Shown: in pieces, positions 36,636-45,497 of the stretch | How positions within the stretch are numbered: position 1 is the stretch's first letter | Layout: each line of letters opens with the position of its first letter | From: Arachidicoccus terrestris | GTDB lineage: Bacteria; Bacteroidota; Bacteroidia; Chitinophagales; Chitinophagaceae | DNA length: 64,000 bases | Reading direction: 5' to 3' | NCBI RefSeq assembly: GCF_020042345.1 | Contig: NZ_CP083387.1 | Coordinates: forward strand, 4,278,001 to 4,342,000 | The notes under the pieces: model-generated | Database searches by the model: none | What the model saw: only the letters and a program-made list of their open reading frames with translations | Told to the model about the DNA's origin: nothing | Made by a program: the position numbers and the translations under genes

Positions 36636-37121
36636 ATGAAATGTCTTTTCTTGGCGCTGATGGCGGTTGGGCTCTCAGCCTGCAATCAGCAAAATGACAA
36701 TACAGCGTATTTGCAATCTCAGATAGACAGCTTACGGGTAAATAGTTATAAACCTGGATTTGGTGAATTTATGAGTAGTATACAGATCCATCATGATAAA
36801 CTCTGGTTTGCTGGTCAGAATATGAATTGGGAGCTGGCTGACTTTGAGATGAGTGAAATTAGGGAGAGTTTGGATGATATTAAAAAATATTGTACTGACA
36901 GGCCTGAAGCGAATTCTATAGATATGATAGAACAACCCTTGCAAAATTTGGATAACGCTATCTTACATAAGGACAAGGAAGCATTTGTAAAGCACTATAG
37001 AGTACTTACGGCTACCTGTAATAGTTGTCATCAAAAAACGGCCCATGGATTTAACGTAATAACTATACCAACCGCTCCTCCGTTTACGAATCAGCTTTTC
37101 AAAATGCAAAATGAAAAATAG
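36636..37121 (+). CDS. Lipoprotein with a single c-type heme motif (cytochrome c-prime-like)
   Basis: 161 residues. The signal MKCLFLALMAVGLSAC carries lipobox LSAC at Cys16, so it is membrane-anchored in the periplasmic space or on the outer membrane. The mature part is helical, with several His/Met residues (IQIHHDKLWFAGQNMNWELADF), and the C-terminal motif C128-N-S-C131-H132 is a canonical covalent heme-attachment site. This layout matches class II (four-helix, heme near the C-terminus) cytochromes. The stop overlaps the start of a DoxX-family gene by 11 bp, so the two are translationally coupled. A role in electron transfer or gas sensing is plausible but unproven. Confidence 0.75.
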   Translation: MKCLFLALMAVGLSACNQQNDNTAYLQSQIDSLRVNSYKPGFGEFMSSIQIHHDKLWFAGQNMNWELADFEMSEIRESLDDIKKYCTDRPEANSIDMIEQPLQNLDNAILHKDKEAFVKHYRVLTATCNSCHQKTAHGFNVITIPTAPPFTNQLFKMQNEK

Positions 37122-37539
37122 AATCTTACAAACGTCGCCAGTTCCAACAATGATTCCACGTTTGATTGTTGGTTTAATTTTTCTTTCTGAAGGGGTACAA
37201 AAGTTTATTTTGCCCGCAATAGTGGGGGCAGGCCGCTTTGAGAAGATCGGCTTTGTTTCTCCTGAATTTTGGGCCGGCTTCACGGGTATATTTGAGATTT
37301 TTTGCGGCATCTTGATCTTGCTGGGCGTATTTACGCGCCTGGCGGTCGTTCCTTTGCTGGTTGTTATGGGGGTCGCGTTCATCAGAACAAAAATTCCAGT
37401 TCTGGTGCATAAAGGTTTTTGGGCCATGGCACACGAATACCGGACTGATTTTGCATTGACATTATTGCTTTTATTTTTGCTGTATTTCGGTGGGGGGCGT
37501 TTTTCTTTGGATAGAAAGTATTTCGGTGGCAAACCATAA
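37111..37539 (+). CDS. DoxX-family membrane protein
   Basis: 142 residues with four membrane helices. Family marks are LIVGLIFLSEGVQKFI, IFEIFCGILILLGVFTRLAVVPL and the C-terminal TLLLLFLLYFGGG segment. DoxX proteins are small inner-membrane proteins linked to quinol oxidation or redox stress in different organisms; the function here is unknown. The start ATG 37111 overlaps the end of the cytochrome-like gene. A hairpin downstream separates it from the tRNA. Confidence 0.85.
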   Translation: MKNRILQTSPVPTMIPRLIVGLIFLSEGVQKFILPAIVGAGRFEKIGFVSPEFWAGFTGIFEIFCGILILLGVFTRLAVVPLLVVMGVAFIRTKIPVLVHKGFWAMAHEYRTDFALTLLLLFLLYFGGGRFSLDRKYFGGKP

Positions 37540-37648
37540 TGCTTATCTGGTCTTACCCGGAGCCTTGAAGATTAAGAATGCAGCATGATCCCTTATTGGC
37601 GCCTTTTGGAATGGGATAGGATGGTATAAATACGATTGGGAAAATTAA

Positions 37649-37682
37649 AAAACCGCCTAAATTTTAATATTTAGACGGTTTT
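37649..37682. terminator. Terminator hairpin between DoxX gene and tRNA-Ser
   Basis: AAAACCGCCTAAAT (37649-37662) and ATTTAGACGGTTTT (37669-37682) pair except at one position. On the minus strand it follows the tRNA 3' end by 25 bp and ends in a run of T. Confidence 0.7.
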
Positions 37683-37706
37683 AGATCAACTTGAGTCCTA
37701 CTCTTG

Positions 37707-37795
37707 CGGTGAGGGCGGGATTCGAACCCGCGGTACAGTTTAACCCGTACGGCAGTTTAGCAAACTACTGATTTCAGCCACTCATCCACCTCACC
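37707..37795 (-). tRNA. tRNA-Ser (GCU anticodon)
   Basis: The minus strand from 37795 gives a 7-bp acceptor stem GGTGAGG paired with CCTCACC, anticodon stem GTAGT/ACTGC with loop TTGCTAA (anticodon GCT), a long variable arm, and the T-arm GGGTTCGAATCCC. Length 89 with discriminator G. The long variable arm and anticodon identify serine (AGC/AGU codons). CCA is not encoded and must be added after transcription. Confidence 0.95.
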
Positions 37796-37879
37796 GGTTT
37801 TGCTGAAAACTCCATTCGTTGAATGGGAGGCAAAAGTAATTCGTGGTGATCTTATTTCCAAATTTTATTCGGTAAATTT

Positions 37880-39313
37880 TTACATCGACGCCAGTTGAAC
37901 TTTCTGGGTGAGTTCCAGGACATTTTCCTTAAATATACTGTCTGTATCCATCAGATCTTTGACCGTCTGACAGCTATGAATGACTGTCGTATGGTCCCTG
38001 CCTCCAAAGTGCTCCCCTATCGTTTTTAGGGAGTTTTTGGTAAAGTTTTTCGACAGATACATAGTGATCTGCCTGGCCTGGACAATTTCTCTTTTTCTGG
38101 TTTTCTCAAGCAACCTGTTATATGGCACATCAAAATACTCACAAACCAGCCGCTGAATCGTATCTATGGTTACCTCCTTGTTGCTTGTCTTAATAATGTT
38201 TCTAAGTACCCTTTTGGCCAGATCAATGTCAATTTCTCTTTTATTAAGAGACGACTGAGCTAACAGAGAAATTAAGGCTCCCCTCAGTTCGCGGACATTG
38301 GTATTGATATTATAGGCGACATACTTGACAACTTCTGGTGACATAACAAGCCCTTCGTCGCGCATTTTCTGTTCAAAGATCTCAATTCTGGTCTCATAAT
38401 CCGGCACTTGAATGTCGGCACTCAATCCCCAGCGGAAACGGCTCAGCAATCTGTCCTGTAGTCCGTCCAGATCTTTCGGGGATTTATCAGAGGTCAAAAT
38501 CAGCTGTTTGCCGCTCTGCTGCAGGTGATTGAAAATCGCAAAAAAGGCATCCTGGCTCTTTTCAGCCCGATTAAAAAACTGAACATCATCAATCATTAAT
38601 ACATCTACCAATTGATAGAAATTAATAAAATCATTAATTTGATTATTACGACTGTGGTATTGAAACTGATTGATAAACTTCTCACTACTTACATATAAAA
38701 CGACTTTATTGTGATGCAGCCGTTTTACTTCATTACCGATAGCGTGCAATAAATGAGTTTTCCCCAAACCGGAGCCTCCATAAATAAACAAAGGATTGAA
38801 TGAATTATTGCCCGGTTTTTCTGCAACGGTTTTACCTGCCCTTCTGGCAACCCTGTTACAGTCTCCTTCCACAAACTTATCAAAAGTGTCCTCGCTGTTT
38901 AGCTGAGGATCGATCTGCATTTTTTTGATACCCGGAATTGCAAACGGATTCAGCTCGCTATTGCGGTTGATGCGCATGGGCAATTCAAGGGTATTGGATA
39001 CATCTGACTTGGTTTGTGTAGAAGCCAGGTCCATATGTCCTCTACCGTTTGTATTGCCACTATCGATCATGATACGGTATTCCAGTTTTGCGTCCTTCCC
39101 CAACTGTCTTTTCAGCGTTTTAGCCAGTAATGTAACATAATGTTGCTCTAGGTATTCATAGAAGAAATTGCTGGGCACCTGAATCAACAAAATATTCCCT
39201 TTAAGCTCAATAGGAACAATCGGCTCAAACCAAGTTTTAAAGTGCTGCCATTCGACAATATCCTTGATGATATCAAGACAGTTCGCCCAAACAGATTCTG
39301 CCGTTTTATTCAT
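37880..39313 (-). CDS. dnaA: Chromosomal replication initiator DnaA
   Basis: 477 residues, all four domains. Domain I (WANCLDIIKDIVEWQHFKTWF) is followed by a short linker. Domain III has Walker A GGSGLGKTHLLHAIG, Walker B VLMIDDVQFF, and the arginine-finger region LLSRFRWGLSADIQ. Domain IV has the DNA-binding signature GGRDHTTVIHSCQ. It binds 9-mer boxes at oriC and melts the origin. It is transcribed away from a 760-bp gene-free stretch; dnaN is not adjacent. Confidence 0.97.
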   Translation of the reverse strand: MNKTAESVWANCLDIIKDIVEWQHFKTWFEPIVPIELKGNILLIQVPSNFFYEYLEQHYVTLLAKTLKRQLGKDAKLEYRIMIDSGNTNGRGHMDLASTQTKSDVSNTLELPMRINRNSELNPFAIPGIKKMQIDPQLNSEDTFDKFVEGDCNRVARRAGKTVAEKPGNNSFNPLFIYGGSGLGKTHLLHAIGNEVKRLHHNKVVLYVSSEKFINQFQYHSRNNQINDFINFYQLVDVLMIDDVQFFNRAEKSQDAFFAIFNHLQQSGKQLILTSDKSPKDLDGLQDRLLSRFRWGLSADIQVPDYETRIEIFEQKMRDEGLVMSPEVVKYVAYNINTNVRELRGALISLLAQSSLNKREIDIDLAKRVLRNIIKTSNKEVTIDTIQRLVCEYFDVPYNRLLEKTRKREIVQARQITMYLSKNFTKNSLKTIGEHFGGRDHTTVIHSCQTVKDLMDTDSIFKENVLELTQKVQLASM

Positions 39314-39754
39314 AGTTACTTAAAAGTATTTATATGTTATTACCAATTTTAAGGGGGTAGAGGATTACAGAAATTCCTGCACAATCATCGTATCTTATTC
39401 CCGTAATTGTGTACGAAAGTGGGACAATAATGTTGAAAAAAAAAGTTTTTATTTTTAATTTTTTTGTGCATAGAATATTAATTAAATTCCTTCCAAATAA
39501 ATTATTGATAAATTCGATTTTTCCCTTATCGGACGGGACTTCTACTCTACTTTTCTCTCTATTTTAATCAAAGTATAAATTTTGTTCATGCAAATTTTAC
39601 AGGTAGATTAATTTCCCTCTTTTCACACCTCTGTTCGCGTCCTTGCTGCCGGTTTTCTGTCTGGCACCTCTTTCCGTTTGAATACTCTGACGGATGCAAT
39701 TCTCATACCTATTTGCCCGCCGTACAAAAAATTACCAATGTCGACAACTTGCCG

Positions 39755-39806
39755 ACCCGTTTGTGTAAGGAGAGTCGTCTATGTGACTATGCTTACACAA
39801 ACGGGT
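39755..39806. repeat. Perfect 15-bp inverted repeat, long hairpin
   Basis: ACCCGTTTGTGTAAG (39755-39769) and CTTACACAAACGGGT (39792-39806) are exact complements, separated by 22 bases that contain a further AGTC/GACT pair. No T-run follows, so it is not an ordinary terminator. Confidence 0.7.
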
Positions 39807-39840
39807 ATCTGGTAAATAGCGATAAAAAAGTATTAAAAAA

Positions 39841-39895
39841 ATCCAGATGCAGAATCACTTCTCTGGCGCACATTTATTCTGGATGTTCTGCATCT
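39841..39895. repeat. Compound inverted repeat
   Basis: ATCCAGATGCAGAA (39841-39854) is matched downstream by two pieces: TCTGGAT (39878-39884) complements its first half, and TTCTGCATCT (39886-39895) complements its second. Two alternative stems are possible. Confidence 0.45.
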
Positions 39896-40075
39896 TGCCA
39901 TTTGCAAAGGGCAATCATGAATCGCTTTTTGCATCAACAGGGTCCACATTCGTGCCTGGCTCTCGTTAGGTCTTCTTATATTTAAAACAGCTGGCATTTT
40001 CTGGTGTTTCTAGTCTCTGTTATGTTTAAAGATAATCCAATTTAGGCCGATATAAATGCAGCTAACAAGATACGA

Positions 40076-40822
40076 TTATTTTTTATAATTGATCAAAGCT
40101 TTTTCCATTTCTGTAAAAACTTTTTCTTTTAACGCAGCTACCTGCTTCAGGTCATAACCCGTGATGTCAATTTCCGGTAAATATAAAGTGCGACACTTTC
40201 CGGGAGACATCCTAAAAAGGCTCTTTTGCGGGATTCTGTTAGCAGTATCCAGAAATAAAATTGGTTTGATGGCTGTCTGGGTTTCAATGGCCATTTTAAA
40301 GGCGCCGTCATAAAAACGGGCCAGCGGTTGTTGAGTTTCATTAAAGCCCCCCTCCGGGAATATAAATATAGAGATTCCTTCTTTAAGAACCTTTCTTAAA
40401 CGGAGCATGCTCGCCACTTTACTTTGTATAGAGTCTCGGTGGACAGAGACCACTGCAGCCCTATAGATAATGCCAAAGAGCGGTATTTTGGATAGTTCCG
40501 CTTTACCCAATACGCGAACTGGTTGATGCATGCAACGCATGAGTTGCGGGATATCCAAATAGGAACTGTGATTGGCCACAAATATATAGGGCTTTTTTTT
40601 GTCATGTGTTCCTAAATACGATTCCTTATAACGGAATCCCAGCAGTGTATACCACAATATTGCCCATACTTTACAGGCTCCGTAAATTAATATACCTCCT
40701 TTGCGATTATCTAATAAGGCAGTGATTAAGGCAAAAGGAATGACAAACAGCATTAACAGGCTAAACATTAACATGGCATAGACCGTGTATAAAATCTGCA
40801 AAATCCTGATGAGTCCCTTCAT
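40076..40822 (-). CDS. 1-acyl-sn-glycerol-3-phosphate acyltransferase-like (PlsC family)
   Basis: 248 residues. An N-terminal membrane segment (ILYTVYAMLMFSLLMLFVIPFALI) precedes the acyltransferase core. Block I is ANHSSYLDIP with catalytic H85 and D90, block II is VLGKAELSKIPLFGIIYR, block III is IFIFPEGGFNETQ (in place of FPEGTRS), and block IV is KPILFLDTANR. It acylates lysophosphatidate in phospholipid synthesis at the inner membrane. Transcribed alone; no lipid gene is adjacent. Confidence 0.9.
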   Translation of the reverse strand: MKGLIRILQILYTVYAMLMFSLLMLFVIPFALITALLDNRKGGILIYGACKVWAILWYTLLGFRYKESYLGTHDKKKPYIFVANHSSYLDIPQLMRCMHQPVRVLGKAELSKIPLFGIIYRAAVVSVHRDSIQSKVASMLRLRKVLKEGISIFIFPEGGFNETQQPLARFYDGAFKMAIETQTAIKPILFLDTANRIPQKSLFRMSPGKCRTLYLPEIDITGYDLKQVAALKEKVFTEMEKALINYKK

Positions 40823-40855
40823 TTAAAATTTGATTAATTTACCGCCGTTTCCGTA

Positions 40856-40863
40856 TATCTTTG
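40856..40863 (+). promoter_or_regulatory. Candidate -7 box (TATCTTTG) upstream of the phosphodiesterase gene
   Basis: TATCTTTG is a perfect match to TAnnTTTG, with a TTTG at 40829-40832 upstream (spacing 23, slightly long). The gene starts 122 bp downstream, so the leader would be long. Confidence 0.3.
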
Positions 40864-40985
40864 AGCGGTTAAAAATAGTACTTTCCGGTAGAATTAGTGA
40901 AGCCATAAGCTTAAATTAATTTGTCTTTTCTGATAATTGCAGGAACTTTGCCTCTACTCCATAACGAAAGAAAAGAGACGACCAG

Positions 40986-42293
40986 ATGAAAATGCAGAAA
41001 GCCTCAAGTAAAATAGTTATCATCCTATTATTTGCGCTCTGTTTTGCAAATGGCCCTTACGAAGTGTTGGCACAGGATACGACCCAACAGATTGTGCCAG
41101 GCAGAGCTAACAAACTCAATCAACAGGCAAAACCCTATGTGGTCTTGATCTCGATAGATGGTTTCCGATGGGATCTGGCGGATAAGTATAATGCCAGTTT
41201 TCTAAAAAAAATGCGTGCCAAGGGGGTTCAGGCCCGTTCTATGAGGCCTGGTTATCCCAGCCTTACTTTCCCCAACCACTATGCAATTATAACAGGCCTT
41301 TATCCTGCCCATCATGGTCTGGTAGATAACTATTTTTATGACCCTCATAGAAGTGCTAGTTATAAGGTCAGTGATAAAAGAGCAGTAGCCGATGGGAGCT
41401 GGTATGGTGGAGAACCATTATGGGTATTAGCAGAGAAAGCCGGCATGCTGACCGCGAGCTTTTACTGGGTGGGTTCTGAAGCTGCCATTGACGGAGTTCG
41501 CCCTACCTATTATTATAATTACAATGAGAAGATCCCTATTGAGCGAAGGATCAGTACTGTGAAAAGCTGGCTGGAACTGCCAGAGGCAAAAAGACCCCAT
41601 CTGCTTACTTTTTACCTTCCGGAAGTAGATCATATGGAACATCTCTATGGCGTAGATTCTAAGCAAACGGCTGAGGCGGTCGCTTTTGTAGACAGTAGTA
41701 TCCGGCAACTTTATGACAGCCTTATGACTACCAGACTGCCGATTAATTTTATTGTATTATCGGACCACGGGTTTGCCAATTTGGATTCTAATAAGTATCT
41801 CGGTGTTCCCAAATTAGATACGGGGCATTATCTGATACGTGGCGGAAGCGCATTGGTTCATATATATGCGAAAGATAAAACTGCCAAGAAAAGTTTAAAC
41901 AAGCTCTATAAACAGTTAAAATCCAGTGCAGATCATTATAAGGTGTTTAAAGCGAGCAAAACACCGCCAAGCTGGCATTATCGATCTAAAGGCAATACTG
42001 CTGGCAGAATAGGCGATATCCTTTTGGTACCTTATCCCCCCTATTCCTTCTATTTTGGTGGTAGAAAACTTCTTGGAGCTCATGGGTTCGATAATCGTCT
42101 GCAGGATATGCAGGCTACTTTTTATGCGTGGGGACCTGCCTTTAAGCAGCATTTTAAAATCGGGAACTTTCCCAATGTAGCAGTCTACCCTATGATCGCA
42201 AAAATATTAGGCTTATCCATCCGGCACAAAATTGATGGCAAAGAAAAGACGTTAGCGCCGATCTTGCAAAAACAGCTAAGACAGGTCGAGTAG
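40986..42293 (+). CDS. Secreted ectonucleotide pyrophosphatase/phosphodiesterase-like enzyme
   Basis: 435 residues. A signal peptide (SKIVIILLFALCFANGPYEVLAQ) leads to the periplasm. The alkaline-phosphatase-superfamily core begins VVLISIDGFRWD, with metal ligand D58 and the nucleophile Thr94 in SLTFPNHYAIITGLYP. Further metal ligands are seen in LPEVDHMEH and LSDHGFA, and near the C-terminus GAHGFDN. The pattern is that of the ENPP/NPP family, which cleaves nucleotide or phosphodiester bonds. No operon partner. It ends at a bidirectional hairpin. Confidence 0.9.
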   Translation: MKMQKASSKIVIILLFALCFANGPYEVLAQDTTQQIVPGRANKLNQQAKPYVVLISIDGFRWDLADKYNASFLKKMRAKGVQARSMRPGYPSLTFPNHYAIITGLYPAHHGLVDNYFYDPHRSASYKVSDKRAVADGSWYGGEPLWVLAEKAGMLTASFYWVGSEAAIDGVRPTYYYNYNEKIPIERRISTVKSWLELPEAKRPHLLTFYLPEVDHMEHLYGVDSKQTAEAVAFVDSSIRQLYDSLMTTRLPINFIVLSDHGFANLDSNKYLGVPKLDTGHYLIRGGSALVHIYAKDKTAKKSLNKLYKQLKSSADHYKVFKASKTPPSWHYRSKGNTAGRIGDILLVPYPPYSFYFGGRKLLGAHGFDNRLQDMQATFYAWGPAFKQHFKIGNFPNVAVYPMIAKILGLSIRHKIDGKEKTLAPILQKQLRQVE

Positions 42294-42333
42294 GCTGGTC
42301 AAATAGTAACTGCATGTTGCTTTTTTATCAAAC

Positions 42334-42376
42334 CGGGCCTTCTATTGTTCTTGACATAGAGAAAATAGAAAGCCCG
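42334..42376. terminator. Hairpin between phosphodiesterase and yebC genes
   Basis: CGGGCCTTCTAT (42334-42345) pairs with ATAGAAAGCCCG (42365-42376) except for one position, between convergent genes. Confidence 0.5.
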
Positions 42377-42423
42377 ATTCAAATATAATCATATTTCGGC
42401 GGAGCCTAAATCCGACTGAGGGG

Positions 42424-43146
42424 TTACCCCATATTGTGGAAAACCTTATTCACGTCATCATCTTGCTCCAGCCTGTCGATCAACTTGCTGATATCTTCTG
42501 CCTGCTCATCTGTTACCGGAACGGTGACCGTTGGAATCCATTCAGTCTCGGCGCTCAGTGGCGTTATATTTTTATCTTCCAGGCCTTTTTGCAGATTGCC
42601 AAAATCGACAAATGCACAACGAAGCACCAGAATAGGCTTTTCATGATCATCCACAGAGTCTCCCATTTCCTCAAGCCCTGCATCAATAAGTTCTAATTCC
42701 AGTTCATCAGGATCCAGGCCTTCAGGATTTAGTTTAAATACCCCCATCTTCTTAAACTGGAAACTAACTGAACCATGCGTACCCAATGATCCACCTCCCT
42801 TATTAAAGTGGGAACGGACATTGGCGACAGTTCTTGTATTATTATTGGTTGCCGTTTCTACCAGAATCGCTACTCCATGGGGCGCATACCCTTCATACAG
42901 ATGTTCTTCATAATTTTCTGTATCGTTGCCTAATGCTTTTTTGATCGCCGCCTCTACTCTGTCTTTCGGCATATTGACACTCTTAGCATTCTGTATGCAG
43001 CGCCTGAGTGCTGCATTTGTTTCAGGGCTTCCGCCACCTGCCTTAACGGCTATATTAATTTCCTTGCCTATGCGCGTAAACTGCTTGGACATTTTGTCCC
43101 ACCTGGCAAACATGGTCGCTTTTCTGACTTCAAAAATTCTACCCAT
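42424..43146 (-). CDS. yebC: YebC/PmpR-family protein
   Basis: 240 residues, full-length for the TACO1/YebC family. The N-terminus [20 protein letters not shown] is a variant of the usual GHSKWANI opening. Next come [33 protein letters not shown], the [23 protein letters not shown] block and [13 protein letters not shown]. YebC-type proteins act in transcription control or in relieving ribosome stalling at proline motifs. It lies 146 bp from and divergent to mutL. Confidence 0.93.
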   Translation of the reverse strand: MGRIFEVRKATMFARWDKMSKQFTRIGKEINIAVKAGGGSPETNAALRRCIQNAKSVNMPKDRVEAAIKKALGNDTENYEEHLYEGYAPHGVAILVETATNNNTRTVANVRSHFNKGGGSLGTHGSVSFQFKKMGVFKLNPEGLDPDELELELIDAGLEEMGDSVDDHEKPILVLRCAFVDFGNLQKGLEDKNITPLSAETEWIPTVTVPVTDEQAEDISKLIDRLEQDDDVNKVFHNMG

Positions 43147-43163
43147 AAATTTAAATTGATGCG

Positions 43164-43171
43164 CAAAAATA
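43164..43171 (-). promoter_or_regulatory. -7 box (TATTTTTG) for yebC
   Basis: The minus strand reads TATTTTTG, a perfect TAnnTTTG, ending 18 bases before the yebC ATG at 43146. This predicts a leader of about 10-15 nt. Confidence 0.45.
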
Positions 43172-43292
43172 ACGGTTATTATTGAATTTTGAAAGCCTTG
43201 ATGGCGCAGTTATTGAGGAAATCAGGCAAAATATTTGAGGATTTGGAGTAACTTCGTCATCTGTTTATTAAATTAAGAAAAGAAAGAACTAC

Positions 43293-45485
43293 GTGGACAT
43301 TATCAGGAAATTGCCGGACAACATTGCCAATCAGATCGCTGCAGGCGAAGTGATTCAGAGACCGGCCAGTGCGGTAAAGGAGTTAATGGAGAATGCGATA
43401 GATGCCGGGGCGACCCAAGTACACCTGGTGATCCAGGATGCGGGCAAAGCATTGGTACAGGTCATCGATAATGGCAAGGGCATGAGCGAGGCAGATGCCG
43501 TTTTATCGTTGCAGCGCCATGCCACCAGCAAGATCCAGAAAATAGAGGACCTCTTTGAGATAAAGACCATGGGATTCAGGGGTGAGGCATTGGCTTCTAT
43601 CGCGGCGGTGGCCGAGGTAGAAATAAAAACCCGGCAGGGTGACCAGGAATTGGGTGTTTTTATCGAAGCCTCTCATAGCTCTATTCAAAAAAAGGAACCT
43701 TGTGCATCGCCCCAAGGAACGAGCTTTAGCATGAAAAACCTGTTTTTCAATGTACCTGCCAGAAGGAATTTCCTCAAGAGCAATGCAGCGGAACTCCGGC
43801 ATATTATTGAAGAATTTACTCGCGTGGCTCTGGCCTTCCCGGATATTTTCTTTTCCCTGACCAGTAACGGACAGGAAATGTTTCATCTTGATATTGGTCC
43901 TTTAAAAGCTCGCATTGTCCAGTTGCTGGGGAGTAACTTAAAGTCCCAGCTGGTCAGTGTCAATGATGAAACGGATTATATTAATATCCATGGGTTTATC
44001 GGTAAGCCCGAAGTTTCCAAGAAAACCAGGGGGGATCAGTATTTCTTTGTCAACAATCGGTTTATCAAAAGTGCTTATCTGAATCACGCCATTACTACTG
44101 CCTTTAATGAATTGATTCCTAAAGAGAACTATCCGTTATATGTACTTTTTATTGATATAGATCCGACACAGGTAGATATTAATGTCCATCCGACAAAACA
44201 GGAGATTAAATTTGAAGATGAGAAGATTATATATGCGTTTGTCAAGGCGGCGATCAAGCATTCTCTGGTGCAGTCCAGTGTAGCGCCTTCGCTGGACTTT
44301 TCCCTCAATGCTGAGATTCAACGCCTGGATGCGATCAACAAGCCTTTTAACGAGCAAAATAAAGAAGCAGCATCTGCCGGTGATTTGTACAAAACTTTTA
44401 CCCAGAAAAATCAGGCGCATTTTATTGACGGCTCCGATAAGGGAGCTTTAAAAAATTGGCAGGACTTCTATAAACCCGCTAAAGCGGGTTCAAATGAAAA
44501 TTCCGGTATCGAGAAAACGAATCTGGATACAGAAGCCAAAAGAATCGCTGATTTTCTGCAGTCAAACCCGGATCACGACACCGAAAGCCATATACCTGAC
44601 ACACCCTCCCGTAGTATAGATGATCGCCAAGACAATAAAAGTATGGGTGATTTAGACTGGAACCTGCATCTGGATCAGACAGAAGAGGGTTACCGGTTGC
44701 CGGAAGATCCGGACGGCTTTTACTCCTTGCCTACTGACCTGCCGGCGTCGGGATTTGCAGCAAAAAATACAAATGATGGAACTGGTGGTGATAATGACAT
44801 AGATTACGGCCCCGTTAGTGAAGCTAGCCTTGATTATTTTGCGCTGGCAGGCGGGGGGACCGGTTTCGGCCTGGGAGTGTCGAAGCCCCAGAAAACGATA
44901 GAATTGCAGGAAGGAGCTCCTTTATTACAAATTCAGCAAACGTATATCATTGCGCCTACCTCAAGGGGTTATGTGCTGGTACACCAACAGCTGGCCCACG
45001 AGCGGATTCTGTATGAGCAATTTAGCAAGAGGTTACATAAAAGTTCAGGTGCTTCTCAGAAGCTATTGATACCCAGTGAATTGAATATATCTACTTCGGA
45101 TGGCATTTTATTGGAAGAATTGAAAGATACTATTCAGACCCTGGGTTATTACATAGAAAAGGGGGACGATCAAAAATATGCGGTGATAGCTGTACCCGCC
45201 GATATGCCAAGTGGCGGGGAAGGCCGGGCTATCGAATTGTTACTGGAGCAGTTCAAGCATTTTAATAGTGAAATCCGCTTTTCCAAAAAAGAAAAAGTTA
45301 TCCGCTGTATGGCCAGACAGCAAGCAGTGAAGGCTGGAAAATTGCTGACCCAGCCAGAGATGCTCCGGTTGGTGGAAGATCTTTTCGCCTGTGATATTTC
45401 TGCGCTGACTGCTGCCGGTGACAGCCCCACGTATATAGAATTCAAGGAAGATTATCTGGATGGTTTATTTGGTCTGGGCAAATAA
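43293..45485 (+). CDS. mutL: DNA mismatch repair protein MutL
   Basis: 730 residues with a GTG start at 43293 (M-DIIRKLPDNIANQIAAGEV; the family N-terminus leaves no alternative). The GHKL ATPase motifs are complete: AGEVIQRPASAVKELMENAIDAG, IDNGKGM, TMGFRGEALASI, and KDSK-equivalent loops. Residues 350-540 are an acidic, low-complexity linker. The C-terminal dimerisation domain starts near residue 545. Its metal-site motif, DQHA(x)2E(x)4E in nuclease-type MutL, reads HQQLAHERILYE here (residues 564-575), so the Asp and His are replaced. It couples MutS recognition to downstream repair. The convergent rarA is 12 bp away. Confidence 0.96.
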   Translation: MDIIRKLPDNIANQIAAGEVIQRPASAVKELMENAIDAGATQVHLVIQDAGKALVQVIDNGKGMSEADAVLSLQRHATSKIQKIEDLFEIKTMGFRGEALASIAAVAEVEIKTRQGDQELGVFIEASHSSIQKKEPCASPQGTSFSMKNLFFNVPARRNFLKSNAAELRHIIEEFTRVALAFPDIFFSLTSNGQEMFHLDIGPLKARIVQLLGSNLKSQLVSVNDETDYINIHGFIGKPEVSKKTRGDQYFFVNNRFIKSAYLNHAITTAFNELIPKENYPLYVLFIDIDPTQVDINVHPTKQEIKFEDEKIIYAFVKAAIKHSLVQSSVAPSLDFSLNAEIQRLDAINKPFNEQNKEAASAGDLYKTFTQKNQAHFIDGSDKGALKNWQDFYKPAKAGSNENSGIEKTNLDTEAKRIADFLQSNPDHDTESHIPDTPSRSIDDRQDNKSMGDLDWNLHLDQTEEGYRLPEDPDGFYSLPTDLPASGFAAKNTNDGTGGDNDIDYGPVSEASLDYFALAGGGTGFGLGVSKPQKTIELQEGAPLLQIQQTYIIAPTSRGYVLVHQQLAHERILYEQFSKRLHKSSGASQKLLIPSELNISTSDGILLEELKDTIQTLGYYIEKGDDQKYAVIAVPADMPSGGEGRAIELLLEQFKHFNSEIRFSKKEKVIRCMARQQAVKAGKLLTQPEMLRLVEDLFACDISALTAAGDSPTYIEFKEDYLDGLFGLGK

Positions 45486-45497
45486 CATCCCGACAGT

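Larger units (their letters stand above)
39314..40075. other. Structured gene-free region upstream of dnaA
   Basis: 762 bp without a supported gene. It is AT-rich next to dnaA (including an A/T tract at 39436-39470). It holds two one-mismatch DnaA-box-like 9-mers (CTTTTCACA at 39619-39627; TGTGCATAG at 39465-39473) and two inverted repeats at 39755-39806 and 39841-39895. Candidate origin or regulatory RNA; neither is established. Confidence 0.35.

Noticed and set aside
39314-39720. Confident oriC call beside dnaA
   Set aside because: Only two 9-mers with one mismatch each, no cluster of consensus boxes, and dnaN is not adjacent. Kept as a candidate only.
39713-39985. 90-residue plus-strand open frame in the dnaA upstream region
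   Set aside because: It runs straight through the two inverted repeats, has no recognisable motif and a composition rich in Cys/Ser/His unlike neighbouring genes.
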